Assembly: GCF_003387155.1 (NCBI RefSeq)
Contig: NZ_QUMT01000002.1
Coordinates: forward strand, 997,694-1,061,693
Reading direction: 5' to 3'
DNA length: 64,000 nucleotides
Origin: Roseateles depolymerans
Lineage (GTDB): Bacteria; Pseudomonadota; Gammaproteobacteria; Burkholderiales; Burkholderiaceae_C
Shown: positions 34,010 to 43,485 of the stretch, one piece after another
Numbering within the stretch: the stretch's first letter is position 1
How the letters are laid out: each line of letters opens with the position of its first letter
Notes under the pieces: model-generated
Told to the model about the DNA's origin: nothing
Database searches by the model: none
Seen by the model: only the letters and a program-made list of their open reading frames with translations
Made by a program: the position numbers and the translations under genes

Positions 34010-35145
34010 GCGAGCAGGCTCACGCCGGTGTCAGCGTCGAAGAGGTGGGCGGCCGACATCTGGGCATGCAGCGTGACCGGATCGCCGCGTTGCAGGCCTT
34101 GCAGCGGCAGGGCCTGTTCCGCCGGGATGCGGGCGGTGAGCACCAGATCGCCCAGGTCCACATGCAGATAGACCTCGGAGCCCATGTGCTCGCTGAATCG
34201 CAGCCGCGCGGCGAGCGGTTCGCTGTCCCCATGCGGGCGGGGGGCGAGCGTCAGGTGTTCGGGGCGCAGGCCCAGGGTCACGGCACCGTCTGCGCGCTGG
34301 GCCAGGCCACCCAGCGCCGCCACTCGGGCGGCGGGCAGTCGCAGCCGCGTGCCGCCGAGCTGCACGGTCAGGCCGTTGTCGGTGGCTTCGAGGCGGGCGG
34401 GCAGCAGGTTCATTTCCGGGGAGCCAATGAAGCCCGCGACAAAGGCGTTGGCAGGACGCTCGTACAGCGCCGTGGGCGTGTCGACCTGCTGGATCACCCC
34501 GTCCTTGAGCACGCAGATGCGCTCGCCCATGGTCATGGCTTCCACCTGGTCGTGGGTCACGTAGACGGTGGTGGCGGGCTGGTCGCTCTCGCGCAGGGTG
34601 CGGTGGAGTTCGGTCAGGCGCACCCGCATGGCGGCGCGCAGCTTGGCATCGAGGTTGGACAGCGGCTCATCGAACAGGAACACGTCCGGCTTCTTGACGA
34701 TGGCCCGCCCCACGGCCACCCGCTGGGCCTGGCCGCCAGAGAGCTGCTTGGGATAACGGTCCAGCAGATGCTCCATCTCCAGCAGGCGCGCGGCGTGGCG
34801 CACACGCCGGTCCAGCTCGGCGGGCGGCGTCTTGGCCAGCTTGAGGCCGAAGGCCAGGTTGTCGTAGACCTTCATGTGGGGATACAGCGCATAGTTCTGG
34901 AACACCATCGCAATGCCGCGCTCCTTGGGCGCCAGGCTGTTGACGGTCTTGTCCCCGATGCGCAGCTCCCCGGCCGTGATGCTTTCCAGCCCCGCGATCA
35001 TGCGCAGCAGCGTCGACTTGGCGCAGCCGGACGGGCCGACAAACACCATGAATTCCCCGTCACGCACTTCCAGGTCCACACCGTGGACCGCCTTGAAGCC
35101 GTTGGGATAGGTCTTCTCGACCTTGTTCAGCGAAAGTCTTGCCAC
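34006..35145 (-). CDS. togA: Oligogalacturonide ABC transporter, ATPase (MalK/UgpC type)
   Basis: 379 residues starting at GTG (35145), with GGAGAGAGACAG directly before it. Walker A reads GPSGCAKST, with Ala where most have Gly; this variant also occurs in some UgpC-like ATPases, so it is probably functional. Signature LSGGQAQRVAVGRA, Walker B VFLFDEP, D-loop SNLDAKLR and H-loop VYVTHDQVEA follow. The C-terminal regulatory TOBE-type domain (from about residue 240) is characteristic of carbohydrate importers. Energises TogMN. Confidence 0.9.
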   Translation of the reverse strand: MARLSLNKVEKTYPNGFKAVHGVDLEVRDGEFMVFVGPSGCAKSTLLRMIAGLESITAGELRIGDKTVNSLAPKERGIAMVFQNYALYPHMKVYDNLAFGLKLAKTPPAELDRRVRHAARLLEMEHLLDRYPKQLSGGQAQRVAVGRAIVKKPDVFLFDEPLSNLDAKLRAAMRVRLTELHRTLRESDQPATTVYVTHDQVEAMTMGERICVLKDGVIQQVDTPTALYERPANAFVAGFIGSPEMNLLPARLEATDNGLTVQLGGTRLRLPAARVAALGGLAQRADGAVTLGLRPEHLTLAPRPHGDSEPLAARLRFSEHMGSEVYLHVDLGDLVLTARIPAEQALPLQGLQRGDPVTLHAQMSAAHLFDADTGVSLLA

Positions 35146-35224
35146 CTGTCTCTCTCCAAATGCTTTTTTTGTTGGGGCGCGTTGTGCGGGCCGGGGTCGG
35201 TGCCGATGGGGCCGGCGTTGCCGG

Positions 35225-36148
35225 TCAGCCCTTCACCCCGGACGAGGTCGCGCCCTCGATGAAATGCCGCTGCGCAGCGAAGAACACCGCCACCGACGGA
35301 ATGAGGGCCACCACCGAAATGGCAATCACATTCGCCCATTCCACTTCCTCGGTCGCGCCAATGCTCATCTTCAGCGCCAGCGACACCGGGTATTTCTCCA
35401 CCGAGGCCAGATAGATCAGCGGGCCCATGAAGTCATTCATCGTCCAGATGAACTGGAACACCACCACGGAAATGATGGCCGGCTTGAGCAGCGGCACGAT
35501 GATGTGCCAGAGCAGTTGCCAGGCATTGCAGCCGTCGATCTGGGCGGCCTCTTCCATGTCCCGCGGAATGCCGCGCAGGAACTGCACCAGCATGAAGACA
35601 AAGAAGGTGTCGGTAGCAAAGGCCGAGGGCACGATCAGCGGCAGGTAGGAGTCCAGCCAGCCGATCTCGCGGAAGACCAGATACTGCGGCAGGCGCAGCA
35701 CGATCAGCGGCAGCATCATCGTGGCGATCATGATGCTGAACAGCAGCTTGCGGCCCCAGAACTCAAAGCGGGCGAAGGCGTAGGCCACCATCACGCAGGA
35801 GATCACGGTGACGATGATTCGCGGAATCGTGATCAGGAAGCTGTTGAGGAAATAGGTGGCGAAGGTGTATTCGGTGCTGGTCTTCCAGCCTTTGGCATAG
35901 GCATCGAAGTCCAGCCGGCTGGGCCAGAAGCCGGCCGAGCTGAAGATCTCCGAATTGTTCTTGAACGACGCACCCACCAGCCACAGCAGCGGATAGAGCA
36001 TCACCACCGCCACCACACCCAGCGCCGCATAACGCAGCCAGGGGTTGCCCTGGTCGCGCACCAGCACCAGCGGTGCGGCCGCGCCGCGTGTCTCGGTCAT
36101 CTTGCTTGTCTCCCCCGGGCGTCCGGGATCTGCCTGCACGCGGCTCAT
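35225..36148 (-). CDS. togN: Oligogalacturonide ABC transporter, permease 2
   Basis: 307 residues. The ATG at 36148 overlaps the togM stop (ATGA). Six membrane helices are apparent, beginning LGVVAVVMLYPLLWLVGASFK after a cytoplasmic N-terminal tail of about 40 residues. The EAA loop reads EEAAQIDGCNAWQLLWHIIVPLLKP, typical of MalG-type sugar permeases. There is a 79-base gap to the ATPase gene, containing a run of A on the coding strand just before the togA ribosome site. Confidence 0.88.
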   Translation of the reverse strand: MSRVQADPGRPGETSKMTETRGAAAPLVLVRDQGNPWLRYAALGVVAVVMLYPLLWLVGASFKNNSEIFSSAGFWPSRLDFDAYAKGWKTSTEYTFATYFLNSFLITIPRIIVTVISCVMVAYAFARFEFWGRKLLFSIMIATMMLPLIVLRLPQYLVFREIGWLDSYLPLIVPSAFATDTFFVFMLVQFLRGIPRDMEEAAQIDGCNAWQLLWHIIVPLLKPAIISVVVFQFIWTMNDFMGPLIYLASVEKYPVSLALKMSIGATEEVEWANVIAISVVALIPSVAVFFAAQRHFIEGATSSGVKG

Positions 36149-37032
36149 CGCTTCTGCTCCTTTTCGCCGGAGTAGAAGACCCAATAGCGGGAACTCCAGA
36201 AGGACAGCAGCGCCAGGCCGCCGACCAGGGCAAACAGCACCCACGACAGCGCCGCGCCGTAGCCGAGATTGAAGAACCGGAAGCTCTGGTCGTAGATGTA
36301 GAGCGCCAGCACGTAGGTGGAGTGCAGCGGCCCGCCCTCGGTGATCATGTAGGGGCCGTTGAATTCCTGGAAGGCATGGACCATCTGCATGATCATGTTG
36401 AAGAAGATCACCGGGGTGATCAGCGGCACGGTGATCTTCCAGAATTGCTGCATCTTGCTGGCGCCGTCGCATTCCGCGGCTTCATACAGCGAGATCGACA
36501 CGTTCTGCAGCGCCGCCAGGAAGATCACCATGGCCGACCCGAACTGCCAGGTGAACAGCAGCACGATGGTCCACATGGAATAGTGCTCGTCCGCCAGCCA
36601 GGGAATGGGGTCGATGCCAAAGCGGGCCAGCACCAGGTTCACCAGCCCCTGCCGCGCAAACACAAAACGCCACAGCACCGCCACGGCAATGGAGCCGCCC
36701 AGGATGGACGGGATGTAAAACGCCGCGCGGAAGAAGTTGATGCCGCGCAGCTTGAAGTTCAGCACATGCGCAATGAACAGCGCAAAGCCGACCCGCAGCG
36801 GCACCGCCAGCGCCGCAAACAGCAGCGTCACACCGAGTGACTTGCGAAACAGCGGATCGTCCGTCGCCAGCTCGCGATAGTTCTGCAGCCCGACGAACTG
36901 GGGTGGGTCGATCAGGTCGTATTGGGTGAAGCTGAGCGCGAAGCTCATCACGAAGGGGAACAGCTTGAACAGCAGCACGCCCAGCACAAATGGCAGGACG
37001 AAAAGGAACCCCAGTTTCTTGTTCTCGTACAC
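36145..37032 (-). CDS. togM: Oligogalacturonide ABC transporter, permease 1
   Basis: 295 residues, six membrane helices starting LGFLFVLPFVLGVLLFKLFPFVMS, the MalF-type opening without an extra periplasmic domain. EAA loop: YEAAECDGASKMQQFWKITVPLITP. The first of four tog genes and 169 bases downstream of kduD; that gap holds no gene and could carry a secondary promoter, but I saw no clear one. Order M-N-A-B matches the Dickeya tog system, followed here directly by ogl. Confidence 0.88.
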   Translation of the reverse strand: MYENKKLGFLFVLPFVLGVLLFKLFPFVMSFALSFTQYDLIDPPQFVGLQNYRELATDDPLFRKSLGVTLLFAALAVPLRVGFALFIAHVLNFKLRGINFFRAAFYIPSILGGSIAVAVLWRFVFARQGLVNLVLARFGIDPIPWLADEHYSMWTIVLLFTWQFGSAMVIFLAALQNVSISLYEAAECDGASKMQQFWKITVPLITPVIFFNMIMQMVHAFQEFNGPYMITEGGPLHSTYVLALYIYDQSFRFFNLGYGAALSWVLFALVGGLALLSFWSSRYWVFYSGEKEQKR

Positions 37033-37201
37033 GCGGCCTCCCGTTGTCTCATCGGTCGGCCTGCGCAGGCCCGGCCATCCGCCGTCCCTGCGCAGACGCT
37101 CGCATCTGGACCGGCGCGACCCTCAGGCCTGCACCGGCATGAACAGACGCCGCGCCCTTGTTGTGGTGGTGAGCGTCGGCGTCCGGCATGGCGATGCGAG
37201 C

Positions 37202-37963
37202 CTAACGTGCGAGCCAGCCCCCGTCGACGGCCACGGTGTAGCCATTGACGTAGTCCGACGCCTTGGATGCCAGGAAGACGACCGGCCCGGCCAGATCGTC
37301 CGGCACGCCCCAGCGGCCGGCGGGAATGCGCTCCAGAATGGCGGCATTGCGGGCTTCGTCCTGGCGCAACGCGGCGGTGTTGTTGGTGGCCATGTAGCCC
37401 GGCGCAATCGCATTGACATTGATGCCGTGCGACGCCCACTCATTGGCCATCAAACGGGTGATGCCCATCACGCCACTCTTGCTGGCGGTGTAGGACGGCA
37501 CCCGCACGCCGCCCTGGAAGGACAGCATCGACGCCACGTTGATGATCTTGCCGCCGCTGCCCTGCGCCAGGTATTGCCGGGCCACCGCCTGCGAGAAAAA
37601 GAACACCGTCTTCAGATTCAGGTTGATGACGTCGTCCCAGTCCTGCTCGCTGAAGCGGATGGCGTCCTCGCGGCGGATGATGCCGGCGTTGTTGACCAGG
37701 ATGTCGACCCGCCCGGTCAGCGACCGCGCCTCGGCCACCAGGCCTTCGATGCAGCTGATGTCGCCGAGATTGGCCCGCAGGTCCAGAAAACGCCGCCCAT
37801 GGGCCTGCACTTCCGCCCGGGTCTGCACCGGGTCCGACACATTGACACCGACGATGTCGGCACCGGCCTGCGCCAGCGCCACCGCCATGCCCTGCCCCAG
37901 GCCGGTGTTGCAGCCCGTGACAATGGCCACGCGACCATCCAGCTGGAATTGATCCAGGATCAT
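37202..37963 (-). CDS. kduD: 2-dehydro-3-deoxy-D-gluconate 5-dehydrogenase
   Basis: 253 residues, the length of E. coli KduD. I used the ATG at 37963, because AAGGA is nine bases ahead of it and touches the alternative ATG at 37972; the protein then starts MILDQF, like KduD. Short-chain dehydrogenase: cofactor motif TGCNTGLGQG, NNAG, catalytic Ser in ASMLSFQGG and Tyr-x-x-x-Lys in YTASK, ending YTVAVDGGWLAR. Reduces 2,5-diketo-3-deoxygluconate to KDG with NADH. Confidence 0.94.
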   Translation of the reverse strand: MILDQFQLDGRVAIVTGCNTGLGQGMAVALAQAGADIVGVNVSDPVQTRAEVQAHGRRFLDLRANLGDISCIEGLVAEARSLTGRVDILVNNAGIIRREDAIRFSEQDWDDVINLNLKTVFFFSQAVARQYLAQGSGGKIINVASMLSFQGGVRVPSYTASKSGVMGITRLMANEWASHGINVNAIAPGYMATNNTAALRQDEARNAAILERIPAGRWGVPDDLAGPVVFLASKASDYVNGYTVAVDGGWLAR

Positions 37964-38030
37964 GTTGAACATTCCTTCGATTGAACCGATGAATAAACCG
38001 ACGGGAGGAGCTTCGTGAACGGCACGAAGC

Positions 38031-38867
38031 TCAGCGCAGCGCCGTCATCGGCACGTGGTCCATGTCCTTGAACACCTGGTTTTCTCCCACCATGCCCCAG
38101 ATGAAGGTGTAGGCCTGGGTGCCCACGCCCGAGTGGATGGACCAGCTGGGGCTGATCACCGCCTGTTCATTGCGCACGACCAGGTGCCGCGTCTGGGTCG
38201 GCTCGCCCAGCATGTGGAAGACCACCGCGTTCTCGGTCATGTCGAAGTAGAAATAGACCTCCATGCGGCGGTCATGGGTGTGGGTGGGCATGGTGTTCCA
38301 CAGGCTGCCGGGCTCGAGCTGGGTCATTCCCATCAGCAGCTGGCAGGTGGGCAGCACGTCCGGCACCAGGAACTTGTAGATGGTGCGGCGGTTGCTGGTC
38401 TCGGGCGAGCCCAGCGTTTCCGGCGAGGCCTCGGCCAGCGTCACCTTGCGGTGCGGATAAGCGGTGTGCGCCGGGGCGCAGTTGAAATACAACTTGGCCG
38501 GCTGGCTGCTGTCCACACTCTTGAATTCCAGAATGCGGGCGCCCTGGCCGATGTAGAGTGCCTCGCGCGGGCCGACATCGAATTGCTGGTCGTCCACCAG
38601 CACGCGGGCGGCGCCGCCAATGTTGATCAGGCCCAGTTCCCGGCGCTGCAGGAAGAAGTCGGTGCCGGTGTGCTTGCCCAGTTCGGGCGCGAAGGTGACG
38701 GGACGGGTCACCGGCATGACGCCGCCGACGATGATCCGGTCGATCTGACTGTAGGTCAGGGTGGCCTGGTCCGGCAGGAACATGTCTTCCACCAGGAAAT
38801 GGCGGCGCAAGCCTTCCGTATCCAGGGTGCGGGCGTGTTCACTGTGCAGGGGTTGGCGGATGTCCAT
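38031..38867 (-). CDS. kduI: 5-keto-4-deoxyuronate isomerase
   Basis: 278 residues from the ATG at 38867, exactly the E. coli length; upstream in-frame sequence is not needed. Cupin-fold isomerase turning 5-keto-4-deoxyuronate into 2,5-diketo-3-deoxygluconate. Zinc ligands are visible in [16 protein letters not shown] (two His and Glu) and SIHSGVG (His). It is the first gene of the minus-strand pectin operon, 67 bases before kduD, and divergent from kdgF with operator-like repeats between. Confidence 0.94.
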   Translation of the reverse strand: MDIRQPLHSEHARTLDTEGLRRHFLVEDMFLPDQATLTYSQIDRIIVGGVMPVTRPVTFAPELGKHTGTDFFLQRRELGLINIGGAARVLVDDQQFDVGPREALYIGQGARILEFKSVDSSQPAKLYFNCAPAHTAYPHRKVTLAEASPETLGSPETSNRRTIYKFLVPDVLPTCQLLMGMTQLEPGSLWNTMPTHTHDRRMEVYFYFDMTENAVVFHMLGEPTQTRHLVVRNEQAVISPSWSIHSGVGTQAYTFIWGMVGENQVFKDMDHVPMTALR

Positions 38868-38968
38868 GCTTGTCCTCGGTATTGATGCCAGCCATGCGCG
38901 CAGACACCCCAAAACGGGGCCGGTCTGCGGCTTGATGGGGCGAAGCGTAAGCGTCCGCGCAAACTCAC

Positions 38969-39004
38969 GAAACTATGGTTTCTATCTAGTGAACCGCCGT
39001 TTCA
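38969..39004. promoter_or_regulatory. Two candidate KdgR boxes in the kduI-kdgF divergent region
   Basis: gaaactatggtttc (38969-38982) is a perfect GAAAC-N4-GTTTC inverted repeat. tgaaccgccgtttca (38990-39004) is an imperfect second copy. Both resemble the known KdgR box architecture (AAAC..GTTT). One repressor bound here could control both operons. Confidence 0.65.
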
Positions 39005-39058
39005 TTTTTCTGCGATGGGGCTATAGTTGCTCGCATCCACTGGTTACACCGCTGTCTC

Positions 39059-39391
39059 ATGAACCCCTATTTCGACTCTGAGGCCACGCCCTGGACTGAC
39101 CTGGGTGACGGCATCCGCCGCAAGATCGTCGGACACACCGAGCAGCTGATGTCGGTGCTGGTGCAGTTCGACCAGGGCGCCATCGGCACGCCTCATGCGC
39201 ATGAGATCCACGACCAGATCGCCTACGTGATCCGCGGCTCGTTTGAATGCGACGTCGGCGGCATCAAGAAGGTGCTCAAGCCCGGGGACGCCTTCGTGGC
39301 GCCCCACGGCTGGCAGCACGGCGTGGTGGCGCTGGAACAGGACAGCACGCTGCTGGACCAGTTCTCGCCCCGCCGCGACGACTACCTCTGA
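39059..39391 (+). CDS. kdgF: KdgF-type cupin, uronate linearisation protein
   Basis: 110 residues, one cupin domain. KdgF speeds conversion of unsaturated galacturonate monomers to linear 5-keto-4-deoxyuronate, the substrate of KduI. Metal-binding His and Gln residues are in TPHAHEIHDQIAYVIRG and APHGWQHGV. Length and sequence fit the family. Starts the plus-strand unit followed by the TonB receptor. Confidence 0.9.
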   Translation: MNPYFDSEATPWTDLGDGIRRKIVGHTEQLMSVLVQFDQGAIGTPHAHEIHDQIAYVIRGSFECDVGGIKKVLKPGDAFVAPHGWQHGVVALEQDSTLLDQFSPRRDDYL

Positions 39392-39612
39392 GGCGGCGTC
39401 CCGGTCCGGTCCTTCGCGTCCGGACCCGCCGGGCTAACGCCCCTCCCCGCAGTATCCGAAGTAGTAACCGCAGTACCGAGGCGGCGCCGCACTGCAGCGG
39501 CGGCCGCTCCGTGCCTCGGCGCCCTACGTGCGCCCGTGACTGACCAAGCAGCCACCAGAGCGGCGGGCCAAGATCCCGCCCCGGTGGCAGAAGAACCATA
39601 CGGAGACAAGTC

Positions 39613-42600
39613 ATGCCCCAACACCTTGGGAACCGCCTCGGGACGACAGCGTCCACCTCCCGGGAGGCTCGTGCCACCCAAGCCTCCGGTGCGGCCGTGC
39701 TGGCCGCCCATCGTGACAACGGCCTGCTGCCGCCGTCCCGCCTGACGCCGCTGCTGGCCTGCCTGCTGGGCACGGCCGTCCTGCCCGGATGGGCGCTGGC
39801 CCAAGCCCAGGCACCCGCCGCGCCAGGCACTGCCGCCTCCGCGCCGGCCGATGGGAGCGACAGCGCCAAGTCCCTGGACACCGTGGTCATCACCGGCATC
39901 CGCGCCTCGCTGGAAAGCGCCCTCAATGCCAAGCGGCAGGACCGCGGCATCGTGGACGTGGTCAAGGCCGAGGACATCGCCAAGTTCCCCGACACCAACC
40001 TGGCCGAATCCCTGCAGCGGGTGCCGGGCGTGGTGATCGACCGTGACGCCGGCGAGGGCCGCAGCATCACGGTGCGCGGCCTGGGCGCCGACTTCACACG
40101 GGTGCGCATCAACGGCGTGGAGGCCCTGGCCACCACTGGCGGCACGGACAGCTCCGGCGGCGCCAACCGCTCGCGCGGCTTCGACTTCAACGTCTTCGCT
40201 TCGGAGCTGTTCAACAGCATCACGGTGCGCAAGAGCAGCTCGGCCGATGTGGATGAAGGATCGCTCGGCGCCACTGTCGATCTGCAGACGGCCCGCCCCT
40301 TTGACTTCAACAAGCGCGTGATCACCACCTCGGTCAAGGGCCGCTACAACGACCTGTCGCAGAAGACCGACCCGCGCATGGCCTTCCTCTACAGCGACGT
40401 CACGACGGACAAGCGCTTTGGGGTGCTGGTCTCCGCGGCGTACTCCAAGCGCCGTCTGCTGGAAGAGGGCTTTTCGACCGTGCGCTGGGACAACGGCCCC
40501 TCCTCCGGCGGCTGGTGCTCGCCGATCGGCGTCTCGCCGCTGAACCCGACCACGACGGCCACCACCTGCGGCCCGGCTGCGCAAGGCGTGCCGCGCCTGC
40601 CGGCCTCCGCGGGCGCCACCGCCGCCTACAACGCCGCCAACAGCGCCGACAACTTCCACCCTCGCCTGCCGCGTTATGGCCGCCTGACCCATGACCAGGA
40701 CCGCCTGGGCGTGACGGCCTCGATCCAGTTCAAGCCTTTCGAGAAGACGCTGATCACCGGCGACATGCTCTACTCGAAACTCAAGGCCACCCGGCAGGAA
40801 GACTTCCTGGAAGCCATTTCCTTCAGCCGCACCGCCAGCCAGGGCGGCAAGCCGCAGACCAGCGTGGTGGACGCGCAGTACGACAGCAATGGCGCGCTGC
40901 TCTACGGCAAATACAACGGCGTGGACATCCGCGCCGAATCCCGCTTCGACAGGCTGAGCACCGAATTCACGCAGCCCAGCCTCAAGATCGACCAGGAGAT
41001 CACCGACCGTCTGCGCCTGACGGCTTCCGGCGGCCGCGCCGAATCACGCTTCCGCAATCCGGTGCAGACCACGGTGACGCTGGATGCGCTGAATGTGAAC
41101 GGCTATGCGCTGGACTTCCGCGGCAATGACCGTCTGCCAGTCATCTCCTATCCCTTCGACCCGGCCGCCAGCACCAACAACCCGCTGACCATCGTCGGTG
41201 TGCCGCGCACCAGCGGCAGCCAGGCGACGACTGTCACTAACACCACCACCAGCGAAATCCGCATCCGTCCGCAGGGCGCCAACAACCGCAATGACGTGGG
41301 CCATGTGGAACTGGCCTGGGACTGGATTCCGGACACGGTCACGCTCAAGGCCGGCGCCGATTACAAGCGCTACACCTTCGACACCTACGAATTCCGCCGG
41401 GTCAACCAGAACGACACCATCTTCTCGCCGACCAACGGCATGAGTGGCCTGACGACGATGCTGACCGGATTCGGCCGCAACCTCAGCCTGCCGGCCGGCA
41501 CCGCCACGTCCTGGGTCATTCCCGACCTCAATGCCATTGCCGCCGCCTACGACATCTACTGCAATTGCATCAAGAGCGGCCCGGCGGGCGGCCCGGGTGA
41601 CTTCACCCTGTCGTCCATCACCAACGGCAATGCACGCGGCAACAACCGCAAGGTCTCGGAAACCGACACCGGCGGCTTTGTACAGGCGGACTTCGACACC
41701 CGCGTGTTGGGCATCCAGGTGATGGGCAACGTGGGCGTGCGCTATGTGAAGACCGAGCAGGAAGCCACCGGCTACCTGGCCAGCGGCGGCGGCACGGAAG
41801 TGGTGGTGGGCCAGAGCTACAAGGACTGGCTGCCTTCGCTGAACGTGTCGGCCAACCTGACCCGCAACCTGGTGGCGCGTTTTGCAGCGGCCAAGGTGAT
41901 GGCCCGTCCCCAGCTGGGCAACCTGAATCCAGGCGGCACCATCAGCACCACCGGCACGCTGTCGATCACCAGCGGCAACCCCGGCCTCAAGCCCTTCCGC
42001 GCCAAGACCTTCGACGGCAGCCTGGAGTGGTACCACGGTCGCAATGCTTTCGTGGGCATCGGTCTGTTCCAGAAGAACATCGACACCTACATCCAGAGCC
42101 TGCGCACCAACATTCCCTTCAACGCGACGGGCCTGCCGCTGTCGCTGCTGCCTTCCAACTTCACCGGTGAAGAAGTCTTCCAGGTCACCTCGCCGATCAA
42201 CACCCCTGGGGGCAAGCTGCGCGGCATCGAGCTGAATTTCCAGCAGCCCTTCAGCTTCCTGCCCAGCTGGGGCAAGAACTTCGGCACGGTGCTGAACTAC
42301 ACCTATGTGAAGAGCAAGATCACCTACCTGGTCTCGCCCACCAGCAATGCGGTGATCACCGACGACCTGCTCAACATGTCGCCGCGGTCCTGGAATGCCA
42401 CGCTCTATTACGACGATGGCACCATCAATGCGCGGGTGTCGGCCTCCCGTCGTTCGTCTTTCCTGACCCGCGTGCCGGGCCAGAACAACAACGACGTGGA
42501 AGGCAAGAATGCCTCGACCAATGTGGACGCCTCCATCAGCTACAAGTACAGCGACCGGCTGAGCTTCACGCTGGAAGGGGTCAACCTGACCAACGAGGTG

Positions 42601-42693
42601 AATGACCAGTTCATCTCTCGTGCCCGCAACAGCCCGGTGGTCTACAACGTCACTGGCCGCGAGTATCTGGTCGGCATGGCCTACAAGTTCTGA
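39613..42693 (+). CDS. Large TonB-dependent receptor, probable oligogalacturonide importer
   Basis: 1026 residues; GGAGA lies seven bases before the ATG. A long N-terminus with a late signal (LLACLLGTAVLPGWALAQA) leads to a TonB box-like stretch (LDTVVITGIRASLESALNAKRQ) and plug (IAKFPDTNLAESLQRVPGVVIDRD, ITVRGLGADFTRVRING). The barrel ends with Phe (VGMAYKF). The IRASLE.AL..KR plug start is typical of the carbohydrate-type receptors of Xanthomonas and Caulobacter. The position between kdgF and an acetylesterase makes pectin oligomers the likely cargo. Confidence 0.87.
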   Translation: MPQHLGNRLGTTASTSREARATQASGAAVLAAHRDNGLLPPSRLTPLLACLLGTAVLPGWALAQAQAPAAPGTAASAPADGSDSAKSLDTVVITGIRASLESALNAKRQDRGIVDVVKAEDIAKFPDTNLAESLQRVPGVVIDRDAGEGRSITVRGLGADFTRVRINGVEALATTGGTDSSGGANRSRGFDFNVFASELFNSITVRKSSSADVDEGSLGATVDLQTARPFDFNKRVITTSVKGRYNDLSQKTDPRMAFLYSDVTTDKRFGVLVSAAYSKRRLLEEGFSTVRWDNGPSSGGWCSPIGVSPLNPTTTATTCGPAAQGVPRLPASAGATAAYNAANSADNFHPRLPRYGRLTHDQDRLGVTASIQFKPFEKTLITGDMLYSKLKATRQEDFLEAISFSRTASQGGKPQTSVVDAQYDSNGALLYGKYNGVDIRAESRFDRLSTEFTQPSLKIDQEITDRLRLTASGGRAESRFRNPVQTTVTLDALNVNGYALDFRGNDRLPVISYPFDPAASTNNPLTIVGVPRTSGSQATTVTNTTTSEIRIRPQGANNRNDVGHVELAWDWIPDTVTLKAGADYKRYTFDTYEFRRVNQNDTIFSPTNGMSGLTTMLTGFGRNLSLPAGTATSWVIPDLNAIAAAYDIYCNCIKSGPAGGPGDFTLSSITNGNARGNNRKVSETDTGGFVQADFDTRVLGIQVMGNVGVRYVKTEQEATGYLASGGGTEVVVGQSYKDWLPSLNVSANLTRNLVARFAAAKVMARPQLGNLNPGGTISTTGTLSITSGNPGLKPFRAKTFDGSLEWYHGRNAFVGIGLFQKNIDTYIQSLRTNIPFNATGLPLSLLPSNFTGEEVFQVTSPINTPGGKLRGIELNFQQPFSFLPSWGKNFGTVLNYTYVKSKITYLVSPTSNAVITDDLLNMSPRSWNATLYYDDGTINARVSASRRSSFLTRVPGQNNNDVEGKNASTNVDASISYKYSDRLSFTLEGVNLTNEVNDQFISRARNSPVVYNVTGREYLVGMAYKF

Positions 42694-42711
42694 GTCGGAG
42701 ACCCCTCAATC

Positions 42712-43479
42712 ATGGGCGTCACCCGATTCAAGACGGCCTGGCGGCTGCTCGCGCTGGCCGCCGTCCTGCAGACCGGCGCCGCCCATGCGGATTCGCTCCG
42801 GGTGATTCTGGTGGGAGATTCCACCATGGCACCCCGCAGCGGTTATGGAGACGCCTTGTGCGCCCGCTTCCAGCCCGAGGTGGAATGCCTGAACCTGGCC
42901 AAGGGCGGGCGCAGCACCAAGAGCTATCGGGCCGAGGGCTTGTGGGACGCCGTCATGGCCTTGCTGCGGGATCGACCGGCCGGACAGACCGACCTGGTGC
43001 TGATGCAGTTCGGCCACAACGACCAGCCCGGCAAACCCGGTCGGTCGACGGACCTGGCGACGGAGTTCCCGGCCAATCTGCAAGCTTATGCGCGAGACGT
43101 GGCGCCCACAGGCGCCACGCTGGTGTTCCTGACGCCGCTCACCCGGCGCAGCTTCGATGCGCAGGGCGCATTGCGCAACGACCTGCGGCCCTGGGCGGAG
43201 ACGACGCTGCGCATCGGCAGCGAACGTGCGGTGCCGGTGCTGGACCTCAATCGCGCCAGCCATGCGGCCGTGCAAGCCATGGGGCCGGACGAAGCCGACA
43301 CGCTGGCGATGCTGCCGCGCCCTCCCGGCCCGCCGGCCTCCCCCGCGTCATCGGTCGGTGCCAACAATCCCGGCTTCGACTACACCCACCTGGGCCCCAA
43401 GGGTGCCGAGGTGTTCTCGGGCATGGTCCAGCAATTGCTGCAGGAGCGCTTGCCCGAGATGCGGCGGTGGATGCGCTGA
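42712..43479 (+). CDS. Rhamnogalacturonan acetylesterase-like SGNH hydrolase (CE12)
   Basis: 255 residues with a signal peptide (LLALAAVLQTGAAHA). The catalytic Ser is in GDSTMA, block III is MQFGHNDQPGKP, and the Asp-x-x-His pair is DYTHLG near the C-terminus. These are the CE12 landmarks for enzymes that remove acetyl groups from pectin and rhamnogalacturonan. It follows the TonB receptor by 18 bases, so it is co-transcribed. Convergent with the next gene, six bases between stops. Confidence 0.87.
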   Translation: MGVTRFKTAWRLLALAAVLQTGAAHADSLRVILVGDSTMAPRSGYGDALCARFQPEVECLNLAKGGRSTKSYRAEGLWDAVMALLRDRPAGQTDLVLMQFGHNDQPGKPGRSTDLATEFPANLQAYARDVAPTGATLVFLTPLTRRSFDAQGALRNDLRPWAETTLRIGSERAVPVLDLNRASHAAVQAMGPDEADTLAMLPRPPGPPASPASSVGANNPGFDYTHLGPKGAEVFSGMVQQLLQERLPEMRRWMR

Positions 43480-43485
43480 ACCCGA

